Shown piece after piece: positions 42,995 through 51,016 of a DNA stretch of 51,016 nucleotides (the first letter of the stretch is position 1; each line of letters opens with the position of its first letter). The translations under genes and the position numbers were made by a program. The notes beneath the pieces are model-generated. The model searched no databases. It saw only the letters and a list, made by a program, of their open reading frames with translations, and was not told the origin of the DNA. This DNA is from Candidatus Omnitrophota bacterium (lineage in GTDB: Bacteria; Omnitrophota; Gorgyraeia; Gygaellales; Profunditerraquicolaceae), in assembly GCA_026416665.1 (NCBI GenBank), contig JAOAET010000010.1:1-51016 (forward strand), read 5' to 3'.

Positions 42995-44761
42995 TTACTG
43001 TCGAAGCGGACGATAGGCAAATCCGCTCCATTTAATATCAATGTGATTACAAAACTCCAGAACATTTAAGCGCACACCGTGCACCAATACTGACATAGGA
43101 CCCAAAAGAATATTTAAACCATGCCCTACCGCCAAAATCAATGCAGTTAATATTGCGGAACCAAATGAAGAAAAACCAATATCTGCTGCCATAGCGTTAA
43201 ATGCATCGGCCACTGCAACCGTAGCCAGCCCTACTGCGAAAAGTCTTATATATGAAACAACATCTGTAAAACTATTTACTACACTCAAAAGATAATTACC
43301 TAATCCTGCGCCAATGCCCCGCAAGATATTTCTTCGCCGTGCACCAAAAATAATAACCAAACTCGACCCCACTATAAAAAGTATTAATACGCTTTGTTCC
43401 AAAGATAATCCTGCCACCAAATAACGCGCCAAAAAGAACGCCGCCCATAAAATACAAATCCACCCTATATCAGACAATGCCTCTAAAGAAGGAGCCTTTA
43501 GAACTGCTCGCCACAAATGGCCGATACTAAGATGTAACGCACCCAGAAAAAAACAAAGCGACTGAACAGTTGCGTCGTTACGTAGCTGTGGCAGTAGAGG
43601 TCTTAGACTTTTCGCAAGCCAGGCCTGCCCAAAAATTGTCCCTGAAAGAATTCCCCATACAATTGCACAAAAACTTAAAATGTAAAAAAGAATAAATAAC
43701 TGACTACTACCCAAGCGTTTGATAAATTTTTTATGCGCCCAGAAATTAAGCACCAAAAAGCATAAACCAATTCCTGCATCACCAATAAGTATTCCAAAAA
43801 AGATAGAGAAAAATACCAGAAAGACTAAACTTATATCTAGTTCACGATAACCAGGTAAAATATCTAGAAACTTAAAAATCGGTTCAATCAACGCTATCCA
43901 ACGTGGATTACGAATTAATGTTGGTACAGCATCTGTTTGTTCTGGTTCAGTTATAACAATAGCCCAACAGTTTTTACGTGCAGATTCTAATAACAAAGCT
44001 TCTGTATCAAAAGGGGCATAACCCACAAGATACGCAAGTTCTGCCTGCTGTCTCATACTATTGGCTGCCTTATATAATTCTAGCTCTTTCTCTAAGAAAT
44101 GTTTCTTTTCCTTTAGTGCCTGCAGATGAGTTAAATGGCTGATAATTTCTTTTTTAATGTTCTCAATAGTGTGTTCATCTATAGCAAGCCTCTTTTCCAT
44201 TTGCCTTAAACTCATTTTAGGAGCAGTCTTCTCCTCAAAATTAAGGGCAACTTTTTCTCTGGCAATCACTACACAATATGCTAAACCTGCGCGCTGAAAA
44301 ACCACTTGTACAATTAAGTTCTCGGGTAAATTTTTAAGGAAAGCAACCGGTATCTGATAAAAATGCACATATATAGATTTTTTCTCTAGTTGACTAATTA
44401 TCTGCGGGTCAAAATCTCCCCAAGGTTTCCACGTTTCATAAGTTGACCGTAAACTTCTACCATATTCTTCTAATTGTTCCAGACGCTTTTCGCAATCAAT
44501 AAGGTGCTGACATAATCTGTGCCAGTCAGAAACAGGTTTTTGTTCAATTTGTTCTGGCTTAAGATGATTATATCTTTTAGAGAGAACTGCTAAAGCCGTA
44601 TTAATTAAAAGTATCTGGTCTTCTATACGCTTTATATCTTCGGTTTGAATGGTTGGCTGCTGTTCTATATGCACTACCCCCAACCGGGCTAATGTCCTAA
44701 TTGCCTCATCGCGGTCCTTATATTGCAAGATAATATGCACTTTTTTCATTGGCACAATCAT
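42995..44761 (-). CDS. ntpI: V-type ATPase subunit I
   Basis: 588 residues: cytoplasmic coiled-coil N-domain (to about 300) and a C-terminal membrane domain of about seven or eight helices (about 310-580). Conserved arginines for the ion path are Arg506 (SYIRLFAVGLATVAVADAFN) and Arg564 (LVHGVRLNVLEF). The start at 44761 (MIVPMKKVHIIL) overlaps the subunit D stop (ATGA) and has AAGAGGCG before it; a frame to 44779 exists without better support. Forms the stator and half-channel for ion flow beside subunit K. Confidence 0.93.
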   Translation of the reverse strand: MIVPMKKVHIILQYKDRDEAIRTLARLGVVHIEQQPTIQTEDIKRIEDQILLINTALAVLSKRYNHLKPEQIEQKPVSDWHRLCQHLIDCEKRLEQLEEYGRSLRSTYETWKPWGDFDPQIISQLEKKSIYVHFYQIPVAFLKNLPENLIVQVVFQRAGLAYCVVIAREKVALNFEEKTAPKMSLRQMEKRLAIDEHTIENIKKEIISHLTHLQALKEKKHFLEKELELYKAANSMRQQAELAYLVGYAPFDTEALLLESARKNCWAIVITEPEQTDAVPTLIRNPRWIALIEPIFKFLDILPGYRELDISLVFLVFFSIFFGILIGDAGIGLCFLVLNFWAHKKFIKRLGSSQLFILFYILSFCAIVWGILSGTIFGQAWLAKSLRPLLPQLRNDATVQSLCFFLGALHLSIGHLWRAVLKAPSLEALSDIGWICILWAAFFLARYLVAGLSLEQSVLILFIVGSSLVIIFGARRRNILRGIGAGLGNYLLSVVNSFTDVVSYIRLFAVGLATVAVADAFNAMAADIGFSSFGSAILTALILAVGHGLNILLGPMSVLVHGVRLNVLEFCNHIDIKWSGFAYRPLRQ

Positions 44762-45372
44762 ATTATCGCCTCTTGCCAAACAATTGCCTCAATCTTTTTC
44801 TTAGCAATTTTGCTCCTACCAACAGCATTGGCCATCTGGTCGCCAAGATATACCTTTATCTTACGAATTGCTTCTTGTGCCTCAGGGATCTTTATTTTCT
44901 CAAAAAGATTAACTCTCTGAGTAGTAATGCGTAATTCCTCTTCTAAAAGACCTATGCCTTCCTTAATAATAGTTATTTCCTTCTCTAAAGAAACCAATTC
45001 CTTTATCTGCTCAAGCGCCTTATCTAACCATAATGGCTCAAGAAACAAATCGTACTCTACATCCTCAAAAATTATCTGCTTAAACTCTGGGACAGAAACT
45101 CCTGCAATATTCTTGTAGGTAACTTCTATCTTTTGTATCTTTAATAAATAGCGTAAATCTTTTTTTTCAGATAAAAGACCAGCCCACACAATCATTGCTT
45201 TACGTTTTGTCTGCTCTTCCAACTCTTTTTGTTCAAGGTATGCTTTCTGATGCAAAATCTCTATCTGCAGTTGTTGCTTCTTTAGTTGCAATGTCGGAAG
45301 ATACCTTTGAAACTGGCGCAGACTATCACGCTGGCGTTTTAATTCCCCTTTAGTTAGTTTAAGTTTTGCCAT
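44758..45372 (-). CDS. ntpD: V-type ATPase subunit D
   Basis: 204-residue central-stalk subunit D, an antiparallel coiled-coil protein. Starts MAKLKLTKGELKRQRDSL, the family N-terminus, and ends with the C-terminal helix before KIAKKKIEAIVWQEAII. It couples rotation of A3B3 to the K ring. Follows subunit B by 12 bases; overlaps subunit I (ATGA). Confidence 0.95.
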   Translation of the reverse strand: MAKLKLTKGELKRQRDSLRQFQRYLPTLQLKKQQLQIEILHQKAYLEQKELEEQTKRKAMIVWAGLLSEKKDLRYLLKIQKIEVTYKNIAGVSVPEFKQIIFEDVEYDLFLEPLWLDKALEQIKELVSLEKEITIIKEGIGLLEEELRITTQRVNLFEKIKIPEAQEAIRKIKVYLGDQMANAVGRSKIAKKKIEAIVWQEAII

Positions 45373-45384
45373 ACAATTATTTTA

Positions 45385-46707
45385 TTATACCACTATTTGG
45401 CCTTTCTTTTTTTGCCGATTTGGCCAATACTGTTCAATTAAACTGGGTTTTATTCCTGTCTCTTCAGGAGTAAAACAATCTGCTAAAATCTCCCAACATA
45501 AATCCAATGCCTTTTCTAGGGGGATATTGACATTTAATGACATCATCTCTTTTTCAAAACGCTTACCATAACGCAACAATTTTTTATCCCAAGCACTCAT
45601 CTGAAAACCCATTGCTTGTTTCTCTAATGTCTCACGGTAACTGGCAAATAACTGAATCATTGTATCCATAATCGTGCGATGGTCAGGCCGCGTTGCACCA
45701 TTTACCTGTTGTTTCAGACGGCTCAAGGACCCAAACGGTTCAATTACACCGTTTTTAAGATAAAACTGCCCCTCAGTGATGTAACCAGTATTATCTGGCA
45801 CAGGATGTGTAACATCATCACCAGGCATAGTAGTAACTGATAAAATAGTAATTGACCCTGCGGTATCAAAATCCACTGCTTTTTCATAACGCGCAGCAAG
45901 TTGACTATACAAATCTCCGGGATATCCGCGATTGGAAGGCACCTGTTCCATAGTAATAGCAATTTCCTTTAATGCATCGCAAAAATTAGTCATATCTGTT
46001 AAAAGCACCAAAACCCGTTTTCCTTGCAAGGCAAAGTGTTCAGCCACCGCTAAACTAATATCTGGCACAAGCAGACACTCTACAGTTGGGTCAGAGGCAG
46101 TATGTACAAAAAAGATACAGCGCGACAAGGCACCTTCTTCTTCAAGTTTATCCCGAAAGAAAAGATAATCATCATATTTAAGCCCCATACCACCTAAGAT
46201 GATAATATCTACTTCTGCCTGAATAGCAATACGTGCAAGTAATTCATTATAGGGTTCACCAGCAATAGAAAAAATAGGTAGTTTCTGTGATTCAACCAAA
46301 GAGTTAAAAACGTCAATCATAGGAATTCCTGTGCGAATCATTTTGTTGGGAATAACTCGCTTAACAGGATTAACAGGCGGGCCAGCTACTTCAATAAGGT
46401 TCTCTGATAATGCTGGTCCGTTATCTAAAGGCGCTCCACTACCATTAAAGATTCTGCCTAACAGATTTTCACTTGCGGATATGCGCATAGGATGTCCTAA
46501 AAACCGCACACGGTCACCAGTAGAACAACCGCGACTGCCTGCAAAAACCTGCAAAGAAACGCGTTTACCATCTAATCGAATAACCTGCGCAAGTGAAACT
46601 CCTCGTTGCGTAGTTATCTCAGCAATGTGGTTGTAGCCCACATTTTCTGCCTCAACAGTTACTACATCACCAGCTATCTGTACAATCTTGGTGTATACTC
46701 TATGCAT
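45385..46707 (-). CDS. ntpB: V-type ATPase subunit B
   Basis: 440-residue non-catalytic subunit. Starts [20 protein letters not shown]; core segments [56 protein letters not shown] and [41 protein letters not shown] are diagnostic. It forms the A3B3 head with subunit A and overlaps the subunit A gene by eight bases. Confidence 0.97.
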   Translation of the reverse strand: MHRVYTKIVQIAGDVVTVEAENVGYNHIAEITTQRGVSLAQVIRLDGKRVSLQVFAGSRGCSTGDRVRFLGHPMRISASENLLGRIFNGSGAPLDNGPALSENLIEVAGPPVNPVKRVIPNKMIRTGIPMIDVFNSLVESQKLPIFSIAGEPYNELLARIAIQAEVDIIILGGMGLKYDDYLFFRDKLEEEGALSRCIFFVHTASDPTVECLLVPDISLAVAEHFALQGKRVLVLLTDMTNFCDALKEIAITMEQVPSNRGYPGDLYSQLAARYEKAVDFDTAGSITILSVTTMPGDDVTHPVPDNTGYITEGQFYLKNGVIEPFGSLSRLKQQVNGATRPDHRTIMDTMIQLFASYRETLEKQAMGFQMSAWDKKLLRYGKRFEKEMMSLNVNIPLEKALDLCWEILADCFTPEETGIKPSLIEQYWPNRQKKKGQIVV

Positions 46708-48457
46708 GGTGAGGTTCCTTCTTAAGACGTTTTTCTTCTACTAAATTACGAATTTGTTGCTCAATGGTTCTAAACTCTTCTGACTGCCAGACGCTTGAAT
46801 TCCAACCGCGAAAAAGTTGTCGCAGTTTCTGAAAGAAACTCAAGGCATTTTGTTTATCCTCAAATAGAAATTCTGCCTCAAGTATCTCGTAGATAAATTC
46901 ACTGGTATACTTTTGTCTTTCTGCTGGACAAGCCTCATCTACTGGATCAAAGGCATTCTGCTGTAAATAAACAAAGTCAAAAAATTCTCCCTTTAAGTAT
47001 TCTATATAATCTGATAGAGAAGTCCCTTCTTCACCAACAACCTTCATCATCTGGGCAATCTCATAGGCTCTTCTGAGAACTTCTATACCACGCTGACGAT
47101 ATTTTTCAGGAATAACTGCCTTATATTTACTCCAACTAATCAGCGGGTCAATAGCTGGATAACGTCGAGCATCTGAACGTTCCCGCGATAAACCGTGAAA
47201 GGCACCCACTACCTTTAAGGTTGCCTGGGTTACTGGTTCTTCAAAATTTCCTCCTGCAGGACTAACTGTTCCGCCAATAGTTACTGAACCAATAGAACCA
47301 TCATTAAGACGAACAATCCCAGCGCGCTCATAAAAGGAAGCTATTCGCGACTCCAAGTATGCAGGAAAGGCTTCCTCCCCAGGAATTTCTTCCAGACGAC
47401 CAGACATCTCGCGCATTGCCTGTGCCCACCGTGAAGTAGAATCTGCCAATAAAAGAACATGTAGCCCCATCTGTCTATAATATTCAGCAATTGTTACCGC
47501 AGTATACACGCTTGACTCCCGAGCAGCAACCGGCATTGAACTGGTATTACAAATAATCACAGTGCGGTCACTAAGAGGTCTGCCTGTTCGCGGGTCAATT
47601 AATTTAGGAAATGTTTTTAAGGTCTCAACAACCTCCCCTGCTCGTTCACCACAAGCCGCAATAACCACTATATCTACCTCTGCATGACGGCTAGTTAATT
47701 GTTGTAATACAGTCTTACCTGCACCAAAAGGACCGGGTATGCAATAAGTCCCTCCGCGGCAAACAGGAAAAAGTGAATCAATTAAGCGCATCTTAGTTAC
47801 CAATGGCTCAGTGGGTTTTAGTTTTTCCTGGTATGCCCGAATAGGAATTTTTACTGGCCAAAGTTGTTTTAGATAAACCTCTTTGATTATGCCCTCTGTA
47901 TCTCTTAAGCGCGCAATCGGAGTTTTAAGATTATATCTACCCAAAGGCACAATTTCTATTACCTCATAAATACCCTGCCAACCAAAAGGCACAAGACAAT
48001 AATGCTTAAAAATTTTTTCAGGCACAAATCCTAATTTATCCCCTGCGCGCACTTTATCTGTAGGTTTTACCAGCGGTGTAAACTCCCACTCTACATCCTC
48101 GGCTAACGGCGTTAAGTATGCACCACGTTTTAAGAAGAACCCGTATTGCTCGGCTAAAAGGGGCAAAGGGTTTTGTAAACCATCAAAAATCTGTCCTAAC
48201 AAACCAGGCCCTAACTCTACACAGAGAAGTTCGTTAGTAAACTCTACTTTATCTCCAACACAAAGGTCTGTGGTGGACTCAAAAACTTGTAGTTCTGCAG
48301 TATTGGCTCTTACCCGAATAACTTCAGCCTTAAGCCGTTCGTCTCTATGCCAGATATAGGCAACCTCATTCTGCACAACTACATTATCAATCTGTACAGC
48401 TACCATGTTGCCATAAACTCGGGTTATTTTGCCAATCCGTTTCTCTTTGGTAATCAT
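46700..48457 (-). CDS. ntpA: V-type ATPase catalytic subunit A
   Basis: 585 residues with the P-loop GPFGAGKT (242-249), the non-homologous insertion region (about 115-190) and the catalytic core [44 protein letters not shown]. It hydrolyses ATP at the A/B interface. N-terminal barrel starts [12 protein letters not shown]. Follows the DUF2764 gene by three bases. Confidence 0.97.
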   Translation of the reverse strand: MITKEKRIGKITRVYGNMVAVQIDNVVVQNEVAYIWHRDERLKAEVIRVRANTAELQVFESTTDLCVGDKVEFTNELLCVELGPGLLGQIFDGLQNPLPLLAEQYGFFLKRGAYLTPLAEDVEWEFTPLVKPTDKVRAGDKLGFVPEKIFKHYCLVPFGWQGIYEVIEIVPLGRYNLKTPIARLRDTEGIIKEVYLKQLWPVKIPIRAYQEKLKPTEPLVTKMRLIDSLFPVCRGGTYCIPGPFGAGKTVLQQLTSRHAEVDIVVIAACGERAGEVVETLKTFPKLIDPRTGRPLSDRTVIICNTSSMPVAARESSVYTAVTIAEYYRQMGLHVLLLADSTSRWAQAMREMSGRLEEIPGEEAFPAYLESRIASFYERAGIVRLNDGSIGSVTIGGTVSPAGGNFEEPVTQATLKVVGAFHGLSRERSDARRYPAIDPLISWSKYKAVIPEKYRQRGIEVLRRAYEIAQMMKVVGEEGTSLSDYIEYLKGEFFDFVYLQQNAFDPVDEACPAERQKYTSEFIYEILEAEFLFEDKQNALSFFQKLRQLFRGWNSSVWQSEEFRTIEQQIRNLVEEKRLKKEPHHA

Positions 48458-48460
48458 CGC

Positions 48461-48994
48461 TTATCCTATTGCAACTATTGTTTCTTTAAAAAGTTCTTCT
48501 TTTTTTACTTCTTCAATCTCTTGCCAGCGTAACAAAATTTTAAGTTTCAAGGCATACACCACTAAAAAATCAAAATCAAAAAAATGCCCCTGCACTAACT
48601 CATCTAATTTGTTCCAACGCTGGCTGTCTAAATACTTCTCTGCCTCAATTAGCGAAGGCATACGCACAGCATGCATTGCTATGTGATGAAGGCCGAATTC
48701 TAATTCGCTTTCTGGTCGCAAAAACTTCTGTGGTTCAATTTTCTTTCTGGCTGAGCGCGCCTTAACTAACTCATTACGCAATGCTATTTCAAAGTTAATC
48801 CATCTGTCCAATGTCTTCTGCCCAACAGATTGTAAAAAAACCTCTGTCTCTGCTATTTTTTTTAATAGTAACAATTGCCTCTGCGGTATTTTATCTTCAC
48901 ACATAGAAAGAAAATAGTCAAAACTAAACGGCGCCTTTGTTGCAAAGATAAGCATTGGCAAACTAGAGATCAAATATTCATAATACACTGCCAT
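48461..48994 (-). CDS. DUF2764 protein, V-ATPase operon component
   Basis: 177-residue protein starting MAVYYEYLISSLPML, the signature of DUF2764, a family found in V-type ATPase operons of chlamydiae, spirochaetes and others, between subunits E and A. It probably replaces subunit C/d in the central stalk connection (inference from position). No membrane segment. No separate C or F gene is in the operon. Confidence 0.88.
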   Translation of the reverse strand: MAVYYEYLISSLPMLIFATKAPFSFDYFLSMCEDKIPQRQLLLLKKIAETEVFLQSVGQKTLDRWINFEIALRNELVKARSARKKIEPQKFLRPESELEFGLHHIAMHAVRMPSLIEAEKYLDSQRWNKLDELVQGHFFDFDFLVVYALKLKILLRWQEIEEVKKEELFKETIVAIG

Positions 48995-48997
48995 ATC

Positions 48998-49609
48998 TCA
49001 GGTCTCTTTTAGTAATTGGGCCAATTGAGGTTTAATAATACGACTTAGGTATTCTGTTAAAGCAGCGTCGGTAAATTCAAACTGTGATTTACCGCTATCA
49101 AAACTAATGGTAAAACCGCTACGAATATGCTCTGCGGGTCTAATCTCTATACCTTTTTTAATTTCTTGTTTTAGTTGCTCAAGGAAATGGTTTTCTAATT
49201 TTTTAAGGTCTGATGGATTTAATGTCACCACAATATCATCTGAAGAAGCAGGATAGCGGCTTATATAATCACGTATAACTACAGATAAGATGTTCGCTAG
49301 CTCACTACTGTTTAACAATTGAGCAACTTCTCTTTTAATAATTTTGTCAAGCAACGCATAAATCTCTGCCTTTAACGAAAGAAGCATATCACGACTGGCT
49401 TGCTTCAGATTAGCACGGCTGGTATTCTCTTTTCGTTCAATTGCTTGACGTGCTTCTTCCAATGCCTTCTGCACATCTTGTTCTGCTTTACGAATAATTT
49501 CTTGCGCGCGTTTTTTTGCCTCTTCTTCAATCTGACGTGCTTTCTGCTCTGCCTGTTGGATGCCTTCTCTTTGAATCTTTTCAATTAATTCCTGTATCTG
49601 CTCAGCCAT
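48998..49609 (-). CDS. ntpE: V-type ATPase subunit E
   Basis: 203 residues: N-terminal long charged helix (about 1-90; Q/E/K-rich, e.g. QARQIEEEAKKRAQE) and a globular C-terminal domain (about 100-203). Peripheral stalk subunit linking the A3B3 head to subunit I. First gene of the operon, with a good AAGGAGAG ribosome site. Confidence 0.92.
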   Translation of the reverse strand: MAEQIQELIEKIQREGIQQAEQKARQIEEEAKKRAQEIIRKAEQDVQKALEEARQAIERKENTSRANLKQASRDMLLSLKAEIYALLDKIIKREVAQLLNSSELANILSVVIRDYISRYPASSDDIVVTLNPSDLKKLENHFLEQLKQEIKKGIEIRPAEHIRSGFTISFDSGKSQFEFTDAALTEYLSRIIKPQLAQLLKET

Positions 49610-49635
49610 AGTTCTCTCCTTACTATAACTTTATA

Positions 49636-49664
49636 ATCTTAACATAACCCTTTGTTTTTTACAA
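49636..49664 (-). promoter_or_regulatory. candidate V-ATPase operon promoter
   Basis: -35 TTGTAA at 49664-49659, 17-base spacer, -10 TAAGAT at 49641-49636 with TGT before it. It is 27 bases upstream of the subunit E start. Moderate match only. Confidence 0.4.
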
Positions 49665-49800
49665 TGTCTATTGTGTTTTATAAGGAAAAACACCTGCTTC
49701 TACACCGTAAAGCTACTTTGCTTTATTATATTATTTTTGAAAAAAGCAATCTCTTTTTATTTGAAAATTAATTTTTACTTAGAATGTTATCTTATTTTAA

Positions 49801-50859
49801 TTATTTTCTCTCAGTGAATTCTATCAGGTGTGTCAAAAATATTTTATCTAAATCTGGATAAATAAATCCTAATGAAGCAAGATACTCATTGGTCTTGTAT
49901 GAATCTAACTTTGCGTTGGCAGGAAAGGCAAAGATATTAAATTGAAGCAGACGTCGCTGAATAGGTGTCAATTGTTTAGTATCGAATTCTCTTATATTAA
50001 CTAAATTAGGTTTCTTTTTGCCAGTAATCCTGGAATACAAATCAATAACATCTTCAACCTTTACAGTTTTGTTTTTAAAAGTATTATAGGTTTTATTTTT
50101 TTCTGAAGACTTATCGCTAATTAGAATTATGCTTCTAGCAAGGGCATCTACAGCAACCATATTTACCTCTATATCTTTTCCAGGCAATACATCAAATATC
50201 TCTAATCTACACATATAAAGCAACTGGTAAAAACCTTGAAATTTTATAGTCTTTCCTGTTTGGGTTTCACCAACAATAATAGGAGGTCTGAAGATATCTA
50301 TCCATAAACCTTTTTTTCTATATTCTACTACCAACTTTTCTGCCTCAAATTTACTCTGTTCGTAGGTAGTATTAAAACTCTGTCCTTTATCTAAGTCATT
50401 TTCGCTAAATACGCCGTTGTAATTTCCGCAAACATAGGCGGTGCTTAAATGGTTTATCCGCTCTATATTTTTTGCACCTTTGGCTAATTCCAAGATATTT
50501 CTTGTCCCCTCTACGTTTATTTTTCTTATTTCTTCAAGTGGCCAATTAAACTCAGTAATCGCAGCACTGTGATAAATAATGTTTGTTTGCTGTTGAATAT
50601 CTTTATACTCTCTAGAAGACAACCCTAAATTTTGTCTAGTTATATCTGAATTAAATACTTTAAGATTCTCTCTGTTATTTTTAAGTGTGTCTTTGTCCCA
50701 AAAGTTAACTACTTGCTCTACGCGTGATTCAGCGGTTTTATCACCTGTTGCCCTGCTTAACACAAATACCCTCTGTCCTGCATTAAGCAGTTCTTTAAGT
50801 AAATAAGACCCTACCAAACCCGTTGCCCCTGTAAGAAGAATTGTCTTTTTTTCTCTCAT
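49801..50859 (-). CDS. extended SDR, thioester-reductase-like NAD(P)-binding protein
   Basis: 352 residues of the extended short-chain dehydrogenase/reductase family, closest in style to the thioester-reductase/epimerase group. NAD(P) loop TGATGLVGS (10-18), catalytic Tyr166 and Lys170 (TYEQSKFEAEKL) and Ser139 context LSTAYVCGNYNGVF. It may reduce an acyl carrier-bound product or act on a nucleotide sugar; the substrate is not deducible. It ends 190 bases before the V-ATPase operon and follows the sensor kinase by 12 bases. Confidence 0.85.
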   Translation of the reverse strand: MREKKTILLTGATGLVGSYLLKELLNAGQRVFVLSRATGDKTAESRVEQVVNFWDKDTLKNNRENLKVFNSDITRQNLGLSSREYKDIQQQTNIIYHSAAITEFNWPLEEIRKINVEGTRNILELAKGAKNIERINHLSTAYVCGNYNGVFSENDLDKGQSFNTTYEQSKFEAEKLVVEYRKKGLWIDIFRPPIIVGETQTGKTIKFQGFYQLLYMCRLEIFDVLPGKDIEVNMVAVDALARSIILISDKSSEKNKTYNTFKNKTVKVEDVIDLYSRITGKKKPNLVNIREFDTKQLTPIQRRLLQFNIFAFPANAKLDSYKTNEYLASLGFIYPDLDKIFLTHLIEFTERK

Positions 50860-50871
50860 TGCCTGTTACGC

Positions 50872-51016
50872 TTATGAATAACTCTTTGCTTTGGGTAACT
50901 CAATTATAAATTCTGTGCCTTTGCCATACTCTGACTGCACCTTTATTTTACCACCATGATTTACTTCTACTATGTTCTTTATCACATACAATCCTAATCC
51001 TGTGCCTTTCTTTGAA
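50872..51016 (-). CDS. sensor histidine kinase C-terminus, 5'-truncated by window edge
   Basis: The last 48 codons of an ATPase-domain protein. The visible part contains the G2 box KKGTGLGLYVIKNIVE, then GGKIKVQSEYGKGTEFIIELP, the standard end of HATPase_c kinase domains, and a TAA at 50874-50872. The sensor and dimerisation domains lie beyond the window. Likely co-transcribed with the SDR (12-base gap). Confidence 0.85.
   Translation of the reverse strand, partial: SKKGTGLGLYVIKNIVEVNHGGKIKVQSEYGKGTEFIIELPKAKSYS

Noticed and set aside
49690-49730. AAAGC...GCTTT hairpin upstream of the V-ATPase operon
   Set aside because: Five-base stem with no T run; not a convincing terminator or regulator.
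1-51016. CRISPR array, insertion sequence, prophage or integron
   Set aside because: No spaced repeats, transposase, integrase or phage genes were seen anywhere in the window.

Overview
The window is AT-rich and comes from a Gram-negative-type bacterium. It encodes a TolC/MFP/RND efflux system, several lipoproteins, an L,D-transpeptidase and an outer-membrane beta-barrel protein. The bacterial V-type ATPase with a DUF2764 gene, the mix of families and the lack of a close match to any cultured genome I can recall suggest an uncultured lineage, possibly Omnitrophota or a PVC neighbour. That placement is inference and low confidence. Stops at well-behaved genes include TGA, so the standard bacterial code applies. 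Almost everything is on the minus strand; the exceptions are a PEBP gene, a small coiled-coil gene (both at the left edge) and comM. I see no insertion sequence, phage, CRISPR array or rRNA.

Left to right. 1-735: 5'-truncated PEBP-family gene and a small repeat-containing coiled-coil protein. 736-7950: MarR-TolC-MFP-RND-PII-like efflux operon running into a dus gene, with a promoter and a likely MarR operator. 7971-10883: envelope/lipid operon (coiled-coil membrane protein, DUF212, L,D-transpeptidase, accA). 10963-12495: comM. 12620-14615: lone receiver, small lipoprotein, PilZ protein and a membrane coiled-coil protein. 14735-22578: operon of EF-G-like GTPase, P-loop-less YchF-like protein, purH, folC, mnmE and folE. 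22590-25902: lysine 2,3-aminomutase with two D-Ala-D-Ala-ligase-like ATP-grasp enzymes behind a structured leader. 26002-28405: PAC2/HAD/UPF0280 operon. 28425-41744: a long run with M20 peptidase, zinc ribbon, M1-peptidase/Omp85 fusion, endonuclease III-like gene, PilZ-coiled-coil-six-hairpin protein, DUF3857/transglutaminase lipoprotein, DnaQ-WYL fusion, DUF2156, YkgJ-like, tRNA-binding domain, GGDEF response regulator and CheC-like phosphatase. 42131-42444: tRNA-Asp and tRNA-Val. 42520-49664: V-type ATPase operon (E, DUF2764, A, B, D, I, K). 49801-51016: an SDR and the C-terminus of a sensor kinase.

How it fits together. The V-ATPase rotor subunit carries the residues that bind Na+ in the Enterococcus enzyme, so this looks like a sodium-coupled ATPase. 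Two PilZ proteins and a GGDEF-type regulator with a CheC-type phosphatase point to c-di-GMP or receiver signalling tied to the envelope. The best candidates for undescribed biology are the KamA/twin ATP-grasp operon with its attenuator-like leader, the M1 peptidase fused to an Omp85-like barrel, the PilZ-transmembrane-coiled-coil-six-hairpin protein coupled to a transglutaminase lipoprotein, and the endonuclease III gene whose TGA stop falls one codon before the expected fourth cluster cysteine.
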